A DNA stretch of 64,000 nucleotides from Pseudoduganella plicata. Its GTDB lineage: Bacteria; Pseudomonadota; Gammaproteobacteria; Burkholderiales; Burkholderiaceae_D. The stretch lies in NCBI RefSeq assembly GCF_004421005.1, contig NZ_CP038026.1, positions 1,984,001-2,048,000 of the forward strand. Reading direction: 5' to 3'. Under the pieces are notes generated by a model. The model saw only the letters and a program-made list of their open reading frames with translations, was not told where the DNA came from and did no database searches. Within the stretch, counting starts at the first letter, position 1, and every line of letters begins with the position of its first letter. Shown here piece by piece: positions 18,166 to 27,070 of the stretch. The translations under genes were made by a program, and so were the position numbers.

Positions 18166-19146
18166 TCAGTCCGCGCGTTCGGCAAACCGTTGCGCCAGCA
18201 CCGCGCAGACCATGAGCTGGATCTGGTGGAACAGCATCAGCGGCAGGATGATCATCCCCAGCGACGACGTGGCAAACAGCACCTTCGCCATCGGCACACC
18301 GGACGCGAGGCTTTTCTTCGAGCCGCAGAAGACGATCGTCACCTCGTCCTCGCGCGAGAAACCGAGGCGCCGGCTGGCCCAGAACGACAGTCCCAGCACG
18401 ACGGCCAGCAGCACGCAGCACACCACACCGAGCGTGACGAGCAGTTGCGGCGAGAGCCTGTGCCACAGCCCTTCGTCCACCGCTTCGCTGAACGCCGTGT
18501 AGACGACCAGCAGGATGGAGCCCTGGTCGACGTATTTCAGCATCGGCTTGTGGCGATCGACCCAGCGGCCGATCCAGCGCCGCAGCACCTGACCCGCAAG
18601 GAACGGCACCAGCAACTGCAGCACGATCGCCAGCACTGCATCGAGCGACGAGCGGCCGGCGTGCCCCTGCACGACGAACGCGCTGACCAGCAGTGGCGTA
18701 ATCAGGATGCCGAGGAAGTTCGAGGCGGAAGCGCTGCAGATGGCGGCCGGCACGTTACCCCGCCCCATCGCGGTCATGGCGATGGACGACTGCACGGTGG
18801 ACGGCAGCATGCACAGGAACAGGATGCCGACGTACAGGTCGGGCGTCAGCAACGTCAGTGCGACGGGCTTCAACGCCAGACCGAGGATGGGGAACAGCAC
18901 GAAGGTACAGCACAGCACCAGCAGGTGCAGGCGCCAGTGCGTCAGGCCGGCCACGACGGCTTCGCGCGACAGCTTGGCGCCGTGCAGGAAGAACAGCAGG
19001 CCGATGGCAAATGCGGTGACGTCCCCGAAGACCACCGCTGTCTGCCCGGTACAGGGCAGCACGGAAGCAATGGCGACGGTGATCAGGAGAGCCAGCGTGA
19101 AACTGTCCGGCTTGAGGCGGGAGAGGAAGGAGGACTTCGAAGACAT
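18166..19146 (-). CDS. SBF-like (bile acid:sodium symporter family) transporter
   Basis: A 326-residue integral membrane protein with about ten helices. It shows the family landmarks LPSTVQSSIAMTAMGRGN and SASASNFLGILITPLL, and GSKKSLASGVP in the second half, which match the YfeH/SBF-like branch rather than ArsB/Acr3 arsenite exporters. The expected role is sodium-coupled movement of an organic anion across the inner membrane; the substrate is unknown. It is followed by the XRE-cupin and GNAT genes on the same strand, and preceded by a palindrome that probably ends pit transcription. Confidence 0.87.
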   Translation of the reverse strand: MSSKSSFLSRLKPDSFTLALLITVAIASVLPCTGQTAVVFGDVTAFAIGLLFFLHGAKLSREAVVAGLTHWRLHLLVLCCTFVLFPILGLALKPVALTLLTPDLYVGILFLCMLPSTVQSSIAMTAMGRGNVPAAICSASASNFLGILITPLLVSAFVVQGHAGRSSLDAVLAIVLQLLVPFLAGQVLRRWIGRWVDRHKPMLKYVDQGSILLVVYTAFSEAVDEGLWHRLSPQLLVTLGVVCCVLLAVVLGLSFWASRRLGFSREDEVTIVFCGSKKSLASGVPMAKVLFATSSLGMIILPLMLFHQIQLMVCAVLAQRFAERAD

Positions 19147-19181
19147 CGGGCCATTCTAGCCCAGCCGGGCCAGCGATGCTT

Positions 19182-19207
19182 GGGGACAGGCCGCGCGGCC
19201 TGTCCCC
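19182..19207. repeat. Perfect 26-bp palindrome of the 'GACAGGC' family
   Basis: GGGGACAGGCCGC is followed directly by its exact complement in the gap between the pit stop codon and the start of the SBF-like gene. It would form a strong hairpin after pit, although no T-run follows, so intrinsic termination is uncertain. It shares GGGGACAGGC with other intergenic dyads in this window. Confidence 0.8.
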
Positions 19208-19223
19208 GACGTAAAGCGTCCAG

Positions 19224-20234
19224 TTACATGATGTGCCGGCCAATCCACCACGCGATCGCCGCCACGAACGCCGACGCGGGAATCGTGAAGATCCACGCCC
19301 AGACGATGTTGCCGGCAACGCCCCAGCGCACGGCCGACAGGCGCTGCGACGAACCGACGCCGACGATGGCGCCCGTGATCGTGTGCGTCGTCGACACGGG
19401 CACGCCCCAGAACGACGCCATCAGCAGCGTGATCGCGCCGCCCGTCTCGGCGCAGAAGCCGCCGACGGGTTTGAGCTTGGTGATCTTCTGGCCCATCGTC
19501 TTGACGATGCGCCAGCCGCCAAACAGCGTGCCGAACGAGATCGTGCCATAGCAGGCGATGATGACCCACAGCGGCGGCTCGGCATCGCTGGCGGCAACGT
19601 GGCCCGAAGCGATCAGCAGCATCCAGATGATGCCCATGGTTTTCTGTGCATCGTTACCGCCGTGCCCCAGGCTGTAGGCGGCCGCGGAGGCGAGCTGCAG
19701 GCGGCGGAACCAGCCGTCGATCTTGCGCGGCGTCGACTTGACGAACACCCACGAGACGATCAGCATGATGATCGAGCCCAGGAGGAAGCCCAGCAACGGC
19801 GCGACAACAATGAACACGACAGTCTTGATCAATCCGCCGGCGATCAGCGCGCCGGTGCCGGACTTGGCGACCGCCGCACCGACCAGGCCGCCGATCAGCG
19901 CGTGCGACGACGACGATGGAATGCCGTAATACCACGTAATCAGGTTCCAGACGATGGCGCCGACCAATGCCCCGAAGATGACGTAGTGGTCGACCACGTC
20001 GGGGTCGATGGTTCCCTTGCCGATTGTCTGGGCCACCTTCAGGCCGACAATGAAGATCGCGATGAAATTGAAGAAGGCGGCCATCGCCACCGCCGTTTGT
20101 GGCTTCAGCACGCCGGTCGACACCACGGTCGCGATCGCATTTGCAGCGTCGTGGAAGCCGTTCATGAAATCGAAGACGAGTGCCAGGAAAATCAGTAGAG
20201 CCAGCGCATAGATGCTGATTTGTATGGTGTGCAT
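19224..20234 (-). CDS. pit: Pit-type low-affinity inorganic phosphate transporter
   Basis: A 336-residue inner-membrane transporter that imports phosphate, usually as a neutral metal-phosphate, driven by protons. The two PHO4 signature repeats are visible: FDFMNGFHDAANAIATVVST near residue 22 and a second block around SLGHGGNDAQKTMGIIWM near 190, plus GVPVSTTHTITGAIVG. The length is normal for the short bacterial Pit form. It follows a DUF47 gene by 30 bases, a conserved arrangement in which the DUF47 protein modulates the transporter. Confidence 0.95.
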   Translation of the reverse strand: MHTIQISIYALALLIFLALVFDFMNGFHDAANAIATVVSTGVLKPQTAVAMAAFFNFIAIFIVGLKVAQTIGKGTIDPDVVDHYVIFGALVGAIVWNLITWYYGIPSSSSHALIGGLVGAAVAKSGTGALIAGGLIKTVVFIVVAPLLGFLLGSIIMLIVSWVFVKSTPRKIDGWFRRLQLASAAAYSLGHGGNDAQKTMGIIWMLLIASGHVAASDAEPPLWVIIACYGTISFGTLFGGWRIVKTMGQKITKLKPVGGFCAETGGAITLLMASFWGVPVSTTHTITGAIVGVGSSQRLSAVRWGVAGNIVWAWIFTIPASAFVAAIAWWIGRHIM

Positions 20235-20264
20235 ATTGTTTTAACTTATCCTGTCGAACGGTGC

Positions 20265-20891
20265 TTACGCGTTCTCGACGATGATGCCTTCGATGATGTT
20301 GGCCACGTCTTCGCAGCGGTCCGTCACGGTTTCCAGGATCTCGTAGATGGCCTTCATCTTGATCAGGTTGCGCACGTCCGGCTCGTCGCGGAACAGCTTC
20401 GACATCGCGGCGCGCATCACGTGGTCCGCATCCGATTCCAGGCGGTCGATCTCTTCGCAGATGGCGACGATATCGCGCGCATTGTCCATGTTCGACAGCA
20501 GGGCCACGGCATCCTTGACCTTCTCGCAGCAGGCCAGCACCAGTTCGGCCAGGCGTTTCGCTTCCGGCGTCACGGCATGCAGGTCGTACAGCGATACGGT
20601 CTGGGCGGCGTCTTCCATCATGTCCAGGATGTCGTCCATCTTGGTGATCAGCTTGTGGATGTCGTCGCGGTCGATCGGCGTGATGAACGTCTTGTGCAGC
20701 AGGTCGACAGTGGTGTACGTGATCTTGTCGGCCTGTTTCTCGATGCTTTCGATCGCATGCACGCGATTTTCCAGGTCGTCGAAATTGGTCATCAGGCCCA
20801 GCATTTCTTTCGCGCCTTTGACGCACAGCTCCGCATGCTGATTGAACAGGTCAAAGAATTTGCCCTCGGTGGGCATCAAGCGTCCAAACAT
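20265..20891 (-). CDS. DUF47 (PhoU-like) partner of the Pit transporter
   Basis: A 208-residue all-helical protein of the TIGR00153/DUF47 family, distantly related to PhoU. It begins MFGRLMPTEGKFFDLFNQH and contains the acidic helices typical of the family (KMDDILDMMEDAAQ, ICEEIDRLESDADHVMRA). I chose the ATG at 20891 because it gives the conserved family N-terminus and has an AGAAAC leader; upstream extension reaches into the dnaB intergenic region. It is first in a two-gene operon with pit and probably tunes phosphate uptake. Confidence 0.93.
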   Translation of the reverse strand: MFGRLMPTEGKFFDLFNQHAELCVKGAKEMLGLMTNFDDLENRVHAIESIEKQADKITYTTVDLLHKTFITPIDRDDIHKLITKMDDILDMMEDAAQTVSLYDLHAVTPEAKRLAELVLACCEKVKDAVALLSNMDNARDIVAICEEIDRLESDADHVMRAAMSKLFRDEPDVRNLIKMKAIYEILETVTDRCEDVANIIEGIIVENA

Positions 20892-20973
20892 TTTGTTTCT
20901 CCGTTGGTTGGTGGTGCGGGGCCGTCGCGCGAGGACGGCCCTGTGGTTCACTGCGGCTTCAGACGACCCGTGA

Positions 20974-22362
20974 TCAGTCGCCCTGGTAGACCGACAGATT
21001 ACCGGTGTAGTTGCCGAATTTCGTGTACATGCCCATCCACGTGAGGCGGATCGCGCCGATGGGACCGTTACGCTGCTTGCCGATGATGATTTCGGCGGTA
21101 CCCTTGTCCGGCGAATCGGGGTTGTACACCTCGTCGCGGTACAGGAAGATAATGACGTCCGCATCCTGTTCGATAGCGCCGGATTCGCGCAGGTCGGACA
21201 TGACGGGACGCTTGTTCGGGCGCTGTTCCAGAGAGCGGTTCAGCTGGGACAGTGCGATCACGGGGCAGTGCAATTCCTTCGCCAAGCCCTTGAGCGAACG
21301 CGAGATCTCGGAAATCTCGGCGGCGCGGTTGTCGCCCGGCTGGGAACCCTGCATCAGCTGCAGGTAGTCGACGATGATGAGACCGAGCTTGCCGCACTGG
21401 CGCGCGAGGCGGCGCGCCCGTGCCCGCATTTCGATGGGGTTCAGCGCGGGCGTCTCGTCGATGTACAGCTGCGCCTCGTTCATCTTCTGGATGGCGTGCG
21501 TCAGGCGCGGCCAGTCCTCGTCGTTCAGCTTGCCCGTACGCAGCCGGTGCTGGTCGAGCTGGCCGACCGAACCCAGCATACGCATGGCCAGCTGGGCGCC
21601 GCCCATCTCCATCGAGAACACGGCCACGGGCAGGCCCGCTTCGATGGCGACGTTCTCGCCGATGTTGACGGAGAAAGCCGTCTTGCCCATCGACGGACGT
21701 CCGGCCACGATGACCAGGTCGCCCGGCTGCAGGCCGGACGTCATGCGGTCCAGGTCGATAAAGCCCGTCGGCACGCCCGTGATCTCGCTGCCGCTGTCGC
21801 GGCTGTACAGCTCGTCGATACGCTCGACCACCTGCGTCAGCAGCGGCTGCACGGCCGTCCAGCCCGACGAGCCGCGCGAGCCCGCCTCGGCGATCGCGAA
21901 GATCTTCGATTCGGCCTCGTCCAGCATCTGCTTGACTTCCTTGCCCTGCGGGCTGAACGCGTTGCCGGAGATTTCGTCGGCCACGGTGATCAGCTTGCGC
22001 AGCACGCCGCGGTCGCGCACGATCTCGGCGTAACGACGGATATTCGCCGCCGACGGCGTGTTCTGCGCCATCGCGTTCAGGTACTGCAGGCCGCCCACTT
22101 CCTCGGCCTTGCCCAGCATCGTCAGCGCCTCGAAGACGGTGATGACGTCGGCAGGCTTGCCGCTGTTGATCAGCCGCACCATCTGTTCGAAGATGATGCG
22201 ATGGTCGTAGCGATAGAAGTCCTCCGCATGCATGAAGTCGGCGATGCGGTCCCATGCGGCGTTATCGCGCAGCAGGCCGCCGATGACGGACTGTTCTGCC
22301 TCGATGGAGTGCGGCGGGATGCGAAGGGAGTCGACTTGCGGGTCGGATGGGGCGGCGTTCAT
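20974..22362 (-). CDS. dnaB: DnaB replicative DNA helicase
   Basis: A 462-residue hexameric helicase that unwinds DNA at the replication fork. The N-terminal domain (about 15-150) contains PHSIEAEQSVIGGLL; the RecA-like domain carries Walker A GRPSMGKT, Walker B LIIVDYLQLM and the DREGP-like LNRSLEQRPNKRP region. No intein is present. The ATG at 22362 gives the usual N-terminus MNAAPSDPQ. It follows rplI by about 190 bases with a terminator between, so it has its own promoter despite the classic neighbourhood. Confidence 0.97.
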   Translation of the reverse strand: MNAAPSDPQVDSLRIPPHSIEAEQSVIGGLLRDNAAWDRIADFMHAEDFYRYDHRIIFEQMVRLINSGKPADVITVFEALTMLGKAEEVGGLQYLNAMAQNTPSAANIRRYAEIVRDRGVLRKLITVADEISGNAFSPQGKEVKQMLDEAESKIFAIAEAGSRGSSGWTAVQPLLTQVVERIDELYSRDSGSEITGVPTGFIDLDRMTSGLQPGDLVIVAGRPSMGKTAFSVNIGENVAIEAGLPVAVFSMEMGGAQLAMRMLGSVGQLDQHRLRTGKLNDEDWPRLTHAIQKMNEAQLYIDETPALNPIEMRARARRLARQCGKLGLIIVDYLQLMQGSQPGDNRAAEISEISRSLKGLAKELHCPVIALSQLNRSLEQRPNKRPVMSDLRESGAIEQDADVIIFLYRDEVYNPDSPDKGTAEIIIGKQRNGPIGAIRLTWMGMYTKFGNYTGNLSVYQGD

Positions 22363-22479
22363 GGCGCGAATTATACCTGCTTCGGCTAGGCGAAGTTCAC
22401 TAAAGAAATCTGGCAAAGCCGCTTCCACGGCGCATTTCTGGCGCATGCGCGGCGGCTTTGTGGAGACTCATGGCTGCAA

Positions 22480-22508
22480 TAAAAAAGCCGGGCGAACCCG
22501 GCTTCTTT
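22480..22508 (-). terminator. Rho-independent terminator after rplI
   Basis: AGCCGGG and CCCGGCT flank a four-base loop (22486-22503); read on the minus strand the stem is followed by TTTTTTATT. It lies about 45 bases past the rplI stop codon and ends the rpsF-priB-rpsR-rplI transcript before dnaB. Confidence 0.85.
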
Positions 22509-22549
22509 ATAAGTACGACAATCTACCCGTGAAAAGATTCCCGGGTGAT

Positions 22550-23002
22550 TCAGGCAGCGTCGCCCACGACAGCCACGGTCACTTCGACCACGACGTCGGT
22601 GTGCAGCGCCACGGAGACCGGGTGCTCGCCCGTGGTCTTCAGTGGGCCGGTAGGCATGCGCACGGCGGCTTTCTCGACTGCGAAACCAGCCTTCGTCAGC
22701 GCTTCGGCGATGTCGTAGTTGGTCACGGAACCGAACAGACGGCCGTCGACGCCGGCTTTCTGCGACACCGTCACGGTCATGCCGTTCAGCTTTTCGCCCT
22801 GGGCTTGAGCGGCGGCCAGCTTTTCAGCGGCGGCTTTTTCCAGCTCGGCGCGCTTGGCTTCGAACTCGGCAACAGCCGAGGTCGTTGCACGACGTGCCAG
22901 TTTTTGCGGGATCAGGAAGTTACGTGCGTAGCCGTCCTTGACCTTCACGACGTCGCCCAGGTTGCCGACGTTGATGACTTTTTCCAACAGAATGATTTGC
23001 AT
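22550..23002 (-). CDS. rplI: 50S ribosomal protein L9
   Basis: A 150-residue ribosomal protein that binds 23S rRNA near the L1 stalk. The N-terminal domain is typical: [32 protein letters not shown], here only indicated by its positions 1-32, followed by the long connecting helix (about 40-75) and the C-terminal domain. It is the last gene of the rpsF-priB-rpsR-rplI operon. Confidence 0.97.
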   Translation of the reverse strand: MQIILLEKVINVGNLGDVVKVKDGYARNFLIPQKLARRATTSAVAEFEAKRAELEKAAAEKLAAAQAQGEKLNGMTVTVSQKAGVDGRLFGSVTNYDIAEALTKAGFAVEKAAVRMPTGPLKTTGEHPVSVALHTDVVVEVTVAVVGDAA

Positions 23003-23030
23003 AGTTCTCTCCAGGATCTATCTGCCGCAA

Positions 23031-23321
23031 TTAAGCGTGGTGCAGATCGGTGTAAGGCAGCAGGGCCAGGTAGCGGGCGCGCTTGATCGCGGTGTCGACT
23101 TGACGCTGGTAGTGCGCCTTCGTGCCGGTCAGGCGTGCTGGCATGATCTTGCCGTTTTCCTGGATGAAGTCTTTCAGCGTGTCTACGTCTTTGTAGTCCA
23201 CTTGCTCAACGCCAGCGGCGGTGAAGCGGCAGAACTTCTTGCGCTTGAACAGAGGATTTTGCTGTTTGCGCTTCTCTTTCAGCTTTGCTTTGTTTTTGTC
23301 GAACTTTTTACCGAATGCCAT
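23031..23321 (-). CDS. rpsR: 30S ribosomal protein S18
   Basis: A 96-residue basic protein, with a Lys-rich N-terminal extension (about residues 1-28) followed by the S18 core: [20 protein letters not shown] and [17 protein letters not shown]. It binds 16S rRNA with S6 in the platform of the small subunit. The start codon lies one base after the priB stop codon, and its AGGAG ribosome site is within the end of priB. Confidence 0.97.
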   Translation of the reverse strand: MAFGKKFDKNKAKLKEKRKQQNPLFKRKKFCRFTAAGVEQVDYKDVDTLKDFIQENGKIMPARLTGTKAHYQRQVDTAIKRARYLALLPYTDLHHA

Positions 23322-23322
23322 T

Positions 23323-23643
23323 TTAGGCTCCTGTATCTAAATGTGGTGCTGTCAGGGCAGCACGGAAATCAATGATGTGAAATACCAGGCTCTTGCTGTG
23401 GCGATTTTTCTTGGCCAGAAAACCCGTGAACTCGTACGTCCCTCCCAGTGCCGCACCGCTGAAGCGGTTCGAGATCTCGCCCGCGGCAACCGCGGAGATT
23501 TCGAACTCGGCCAGGCGGGCGATGCCTGCCTCCATCTGCTGCGAACTGTGCTGCAATACTGCATTCACGAGTGGCAGACCGGCCGGGGTGTATCGCAATA
23601 CTTCCCGCTCGGTGATGAGGCCGACAAACTGAAGGTGGTTCAA
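23323..23643 (-). CDS. priB: PriB, primosomal replication protein N
   Basis: A 106-residue single-stranded-DNA-binding OB-fold protein of the replication-restart primosome, where it bridges PriA and DnaT. The sequence [23 protein letters not shown] is the usual N-terminus. No ATG is available in this frame ahead of the conserved region; the start is TTG at 23643, with GGGAG four bases upstream. A weak start inside a ribosomal-protein operon would keep PriB low relative to S6 and S18. Confidence 0.92.
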   Translation of the reverse strand: MNHLQFVGLITEREVLRYTPAGLPLVNAVLQHSSQQMEAGIARLAEFEISAVAAGEISNRFSGAALGGTYEFTGFLAKKNRHSKSLVFHIIDFRAALTAPHLDTGA

Positions 23644-23673
23644 GGACTCCCTGCAATACTTACGCCGACAAAC

Positions 23674-24066
23674 TTAAGCTGCTGCGGCTGCTGGAGCGGC
23701 GGCTGCTGGTGCTTCCGAGCGGTGGCTCTTGGCCGCGTCTTCACGCTGGACCGACTTCATCATTGGCGAAGGCGCGGTTTCCGCTTTCTTCATCTTGACG
23801 GTCAGGTGACGCAGCACGGCATCATTGAATTTGAATGCGGTTTCCAGTTCGACCAGGGTCTCGTTGTCGCACTCGATGTTCATGCAGATGTAGTGTGCTT
23901 TAGCCAGTTTCTGGATCGAGTACGCCATCTGACGGCGGCCCCAATCTTCCACGCGGTGCACGTTACCGCCGCGCGAGGTCACGCTGGCCTTGTAACGTTC
24001 GATCATCGCGGGCACTTGCTCGCTCTGGTCCGGATGGACGATAAATACGATTTCATAGTGACGCAT
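23674..24066 (-). CDS. rpsF: 30S ribosomal protein S6
   Basis: A 130-residue ribosomal protein. It begins [20 protein letters not shown] and contains [16 protein letters not shown], the central S6 core. The C-terminal tail is Ala/Pro rich ([13 protein letters not shown]), as is common in high-GC betaproteobacteria. First gene of the rpsF-priB-rpsR-rplI operon, transcribed divergently from lexA across a 469-base gap. Confidence 0.97.
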   Translation of the reverse strand: MRHYEIVFIVHPDQSEQVPAMIERYKASVTSRGGNVHRVEDWGRRQMAYSIQKLAKAHYICMNIECDNETLVELETAFKFNDAVLRHLTVKMKKAETAPSPMMKSVQREDAAKSHRSEAPAAAAPAAAAA

Positions 24067-24230
24067 GCAAACTCCCTTAAGGACTGTTGATAGCCCACCC
24101 CGGCGTCAAGACGGGTGTGGGAAGAGGTAAGCCCGCGACTATATCAGGGTTTTGACGGAAAATCCAGCATCCCAAGCCACCTCGGCCGGACGTCGGGCCG
24201 CCTCGGTGTCTGCGGCGCCGTCAGCGAAAA

Positions 24231-24408
24231 AAACCGGGGACAAGCACCGTTTCCTGGCTTCCATCCTGACGTGCCCGAAAAAACGGAGCCTGTCACCGGT
24301 TTCCAGAGTGCGTGTAAAAAACCGCTGCCAGGCACCAGTTTCGGCATCTGTTTCCCGTGGCCTTTTTCTGCCCCGACGTGGGGAAAACCGGAGCCTGTCA
24401 CCGGTTTT
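24231..24408. repeat. Cluster of four 'CGGTGACAGGCTCCG' dispersed repeats
   Basis: Four copies of 22-26 bases in alternating orientation lie within 180 bases. Each is flanked by A-runs and T-runs (for example AAAACCGGAGCCTGTCACC followed by GGTTTT at 24384-24408). Identical or near-identical copies occur at 33552-33591 and 44585-44650. The arrangement of paired inverted copies resembles REP/BIME elements; no transposase is nearby. Confidence 0.75.
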
Positions 24409-24492
24409 GCGCGGCGTGCCTGCGCCGCACGAGACCAACTCATCACAAATATTTCGCCCAAACCAACAATTTCCCTTGCAATCCCACGGGTA

Positions 24493-24525
24493 CTGTACAA
24501 AAATACAGACTGTCTATATAAACAG
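24493..24525 (+). promoter_or_regulatory. Two tandem LexA (SOS) boxes of lexA
   Basis: Two perfect CTGT-N8-ACAG sites stand one base apart: CTGTACAAAAATACAG (24493-24508) and CTGTCTATATAAACAG (24510-24525). The second ends 10 bases before the lexA ATG, so LexA bound here would block transcription start and allow tight autoregulation of the DNA-damage response. Confidence 0.93.
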
Positions 24526-24535
24526 CCATTGCACC

Positions 24536-25204
24536 ATGATCAAGCTCACCGCAAGACAGGAACAAATTCTCAATCTGATCAGGGATGCCATCGAAAACAC
24601 CGGCTTCCCGCCGACCCGCGCGGAAATCGCGGCCGAGCTGGGTTTCAAGTCCGCCAATGCGGCCGAAGAGCACCTGAAGGCGCTGGCGCGCAAGGGCGCG
24701 ATCGAAATGACGGCCGGCACGTCGCGCGGCATTCGCCTGCTGGGCGAGCGCCCTGTCGCGTCGCAGGGACCGAAACCGGCGGACCTGGGCCCGATGCCGC
24801 AGGTGCCGGCGTCGCTGCTGATGTCGCTGCCGCTGATCGGCCGCGTGGCCGCCGGCTCGCCGATCCTGGCGCAGGAAAACCTGGAGACGAGCTACAGCGT
24901 CGACCCGGCACTGTTTTCCGCCAGGCCCGACTTCCTGCTGAAAGTGCGCGGCGAATCGATGCGCGACATCGGCATCATGGATGGCGACCTGCTGGCAGTA
25001 AAGAAAGTGGACAGCGCCAAGAACGGCCAGATCGTCGTCGCCCGCATCGGCAATGAAGTCACCGTCAAGCGCTACCGCCGCACGGGTTCTACCGTGGAGC
25101 TGCTGCCGGAGAACCCGGACTTCAACGTGATCACCGTCGATCCGGAGAGCGATGAGTTCGCGCTGGAGGGATTGGCGGTCGGGTTGCTGCGCAGCTGGCA
25201 CTGA
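24536..25204 (+). CDS. lexA: LexA, SOS-response repressor and self-cleaving protease
   Basis: A 222-residue repressor. The N-terminal winged helix contains [23 protein letters not shown]; the self-cleavage site is Ala106-Gly107 in VAAGSP; the catalytic dyad is Ser141 ([13 protein letters not shown]) and Lys178 (EVTVKRY), 37 residues apart as in E. coli LexA. On RecA filament contact LexA cleaves itself and SOS genes are released. The ATG at 24536 gives the family N-terminus MIKLTARQ. The gene is preceded by two SOS boxes. Confidence 0.97.
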   Translation: MIKLTARQEQILNLIRDAIENTGFPPTRAEIAAELGFKSANAAEEHLKALARKGAIEMTAGTSRGIRLLGERPVASQGPKPADLGPMPQVPASLLMSLPLIGRVAAGSPILAQENLETSYSVDPALFSARPDFLLKVRGESMRDIGIMDGDLLAVKKVDSAKNGQIVVARIGNEVTVKRYRRTGSTVELLPENPDFNVITVDPESDEFALEGLAVGLLRSWH

Positions 25205-25244
25205 GGCATCGGGCCATCTGGCGGCAGCTGCCTGGACGTCGTCA

Positions 25245-25294
25245 GCTTTGACGACGTTAGCTCTGGCGTCGCCTGCTTTGACGACGTTTTGACG
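25245..25294. repeat. Short direct repeat downstream of lexA
   Basis: GCTTTGACGACGTT occurs twice about 35 bases apart within a run of related 'GACGTCG/GACGACGTT' blocks in the 209-base gap between lexA and the next convergent gene. No gene or clear terminator was seen in this gap; the repeats may be degenerate slippage products. Confidence 0.5.
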
Positions 25295-25413
25295 TTGACA
25301 GCTCTTACCGCGTTGGCCCCACGTCGCCCGCCTATCACTGCCTGCCGCCACGTCGGAGGCAGTCACCTGCTGTAACTCGCATGGCTCACGACAGGTAACT
25401 GCCTCTGGTGTTT

Positions 25414-25791
25414 TTATTTGCCGGCGGCACGCAGCGCCACCGTCCGGTGCGCCAGATCCACGTACACGGCGTAAGCCTGGAAGAAGTCCGCGCCCAGGAT
25501 ATCATCGGCCTTGAAGCGGCCCGGCAGCGGCATCAGGTACGATTTGATCGCCGCCGGCTTTCCGCCAGACGCAACCGGCCCGTCCGGCAGCACCAGCGTT
25601 ACGAATTCGCATGGTCGCGCGGGCCCGAACAGGTCGCACTTTTTCGTCGCGTCGCGTTGCGCCTGGACGGGGCCGGGCTTGACGATCGACAGGTTGGCTG
25701 CCGAATCGAACGTCAGCGGCACCGACACCTCCGCTCGCGCGCCAACAGCGGCCAGCAGCAGCGCGGCTATCGTGACGAGGCGCAGACTCAT
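25414..25791 (-). CDS. Small exported protein, possibly a truncated retropepsin-like relative
   Basis: A 125-residue protein with a clear signal peptide (about residues 1-20, ending in GARA). The last 30 residues, DILGADFFQAYAVYVDLAHRT, resemble the closing part of bacterial retropepsin-like aspartic proteases (ILG.DF...VDY), but the catalytic Asp-Thr/Ser-Gly triad of that fold is absent. Two Cys (in KKCDLFGPARPCEF) could form a disulfide in the periplasm. It lies 24 bases downstream of the PLP enzyme gene and is probably cotranscribed. Function unknown. Confidence 0.65.
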   Translation of the reverse strand: MSLRLVTIAALLLAAVGARAEVSVPLTFDSAANLSIVKPGPVQAQRDATKKCDLFGPARPCEFVTLVLPDGPVASGGKPAAIKSYLMPLPGRFKADDILGADFFQAYAVYVDLAHRTVALRAAGK

Positions 25792-25815
25792 GCGTTCACC
25801 CTCCTGCGTTCACCC

Positions 25816-27057
25816 TCATGCCGGCAGCGCCGCCTTGAAGTCGTCCAGCAGATCGGCCGCGTCCTCGATCCCGACCGACACGCGGATCAGCGACTCGGCG
25901 ATCCCCATTTGCGCGCGCCGCTCGGCGCCCATCTCGTAGAAGATCGTGTGCGCCACGGGAATGACAAGGGTGCGCGTGTCGCCCAGGTTCGACGCCGGCA
26001 CGGCGATCTTCATCCGGTTCAGGAAGTCAAACAGGTCGATGCCGTCCTTGAGTTCAAAGCTGAACAGCGAACCGTAGGCGCGGAACAGTTCCGACGCGAC
26101 GCCGTGCTGCGGGTGCGTCGGCAGGCCCGGGTAGTAGACGGCGGCCACGCGCGGATCGGCCGCCAGCATTTCCGCCAGCGCCTTCGCATTGGCGCAGGTG
26201 CGCTCCATGCGCAGCGCCAGCGTCTCCGCGCCTACGGCGATATGGTGCGCCGCTTCCGGCCCGAGCGAAGCGCCGAAGTCGCGCAGGCCCTTGGCGCGGA
26301 TCTGCGTGATGCCCCACATCGGCTGCGCCGCCTTTTTATAGTTCTCGAAGATATTCGGGAAGCGGCTCCAGTCACAGACGCCGGTATCCGTCAGCGCTCC
26401 ACCCAGTGCATTGCCATGGCCGCCGATCGACTTCGTCAGCGAGTTGACGACAAGGCCCGCGCCCACCGCCTTGGGCTGGAACAGGTACGGCGTCGTCATC
26501 GTGTTATCGACGATGTACAGGATGCCCCGCTCGGCGCACAGCTGGCCGATGCGCTGCAGGTCGGCGATCTGCGTGCGCGGATTGGCGATCGTCTCGACGA
26601 ATACGATCCGCGTGTTGTCCTTCAGCGCGGCGGCGACGTTGGCCACGTCGGTCGCGTCGACAAAATCGACGCCGACGCCCTGCCCGGCCACCGTCTGCCA
26701 CAGCGAGTTCGTATTCCCGAACAGGAACGACGACGACACGACATGGTCGCCCGAGCGCAGCAGCGCCTGGAACACGGCGCCGATGGCGGCCATGCCGGTG
26801 GCGAAGCACAGCGTGGCGACGCCGCCTTCCATCCTGGTGACCTTTTCCTCCAGCGCGGACACCGTCGGATTGCCCTGGCGGCCATAGCGGAAGCCCGGCT
26901 CGCGGCCCTGGAACACGGAAGCCAGCTGGCGCGCATCCGTGTAGCCGAATGCGACGGACGTGTGGATGGGTTTATGCAGCGAGCCCTGCTCGATGGGCTT
27001 CTGGCGGTCGCCGTGCAGGATCGTGGTCGTGAAGCCGTGGGTTTTCTTTTCGCTCAT
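25816..27057 (-). CDS. Cys/Met-metabolism PLP enzyme (cystathionine gamma-synthase family)
   Basis: A 413-residue PLP-dependent transsulfuration-type enzyme. Seen are SVAFGYTDARQLASVFQG, the cofactor-binding YGRQGNPTV region, and the PLP lysine in NSLTKSIGGHGNALGG. The position behind purF is where metZ (O-succinylhomoserine sulfhydrylase) lies in pseudomonads, but the N-terminus GFTTTILHGDRQKPIEQGSLH is that of a different branch usually annotated only as cystathionine gamma-synthase family, so I leave the symbol blank. The ATG at 27057 is preferred to a TTG at 27069. Homocysteine or methionine-related synthesis is the likely area. Confidence 0.85.
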   Translation of the reverse strand: MSEKKTHGFTTTILHGDRQKPIEQGSLHKPIHTSVAFGYTDARQLASVFQGREPGFRYGRQGNPTVSALEEKVTRMEGGVATLCFATGMAAIGAVFQALLRSGDHVVSSSFLFGNTNSLWQTVAGQGVGVDFVDATDVANVAAALKDNTRIVFVETIANPRTQIADLQRIGQLCAERGILYIVDNTMTTPYLFQPKAVGAGLVVNSLTKSIGGHGNALGGALTDTGVCDWSRFPNIFENYKKAAQPMWGITQIRAKGLRDFGASLGPEAAHHIAVGAETLALRMERTCANAKALAEMLAADPRVAAVYYPGLPTHPQHGVASELFRAYGSLFSFELKDGIDLFDFLNRMKIAVPASNLGDTRTLVIPVAHTIFYEMGAERRAQMGIAESLIRVSVGIEDAADLLDDFKAALPA

Positions 27058-27070
27058 ATGCACTGACAAA

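Larger units (their letters stand above)
24067..24535. other. rpsF-lexA divergent intergenic region with a four-copy dispersed repeat
   Basis: This 469-base gap contains no convincing gene. It holds four copies of one imperfect palindrome with consensus AAACCGGTGACAGGCTCCGTTT: 24231-24252 and 24316-24341 in one orientation, 24281-24302 and 24384-24408 in the other. The lexA operator follows at 24493-24525. The reading frame that runs through the repeats into lexA lacks coding character and was not called. Confidence 0.8.

Noticed and set aside
24152-24535. Upstream extension of lexA through the repeat cluster
   Set aside because: It would run through both SOS boxes and repeats and would add over 120 residues absent from the LexA family; the ATG at 24536 fits the family start.
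25816-27057. Naming the PLP enzyme metZ
   Set aside because: Synteny with purF suggests it, but the N-terminal sequence belongs to another branch of the family, so only the family is called.
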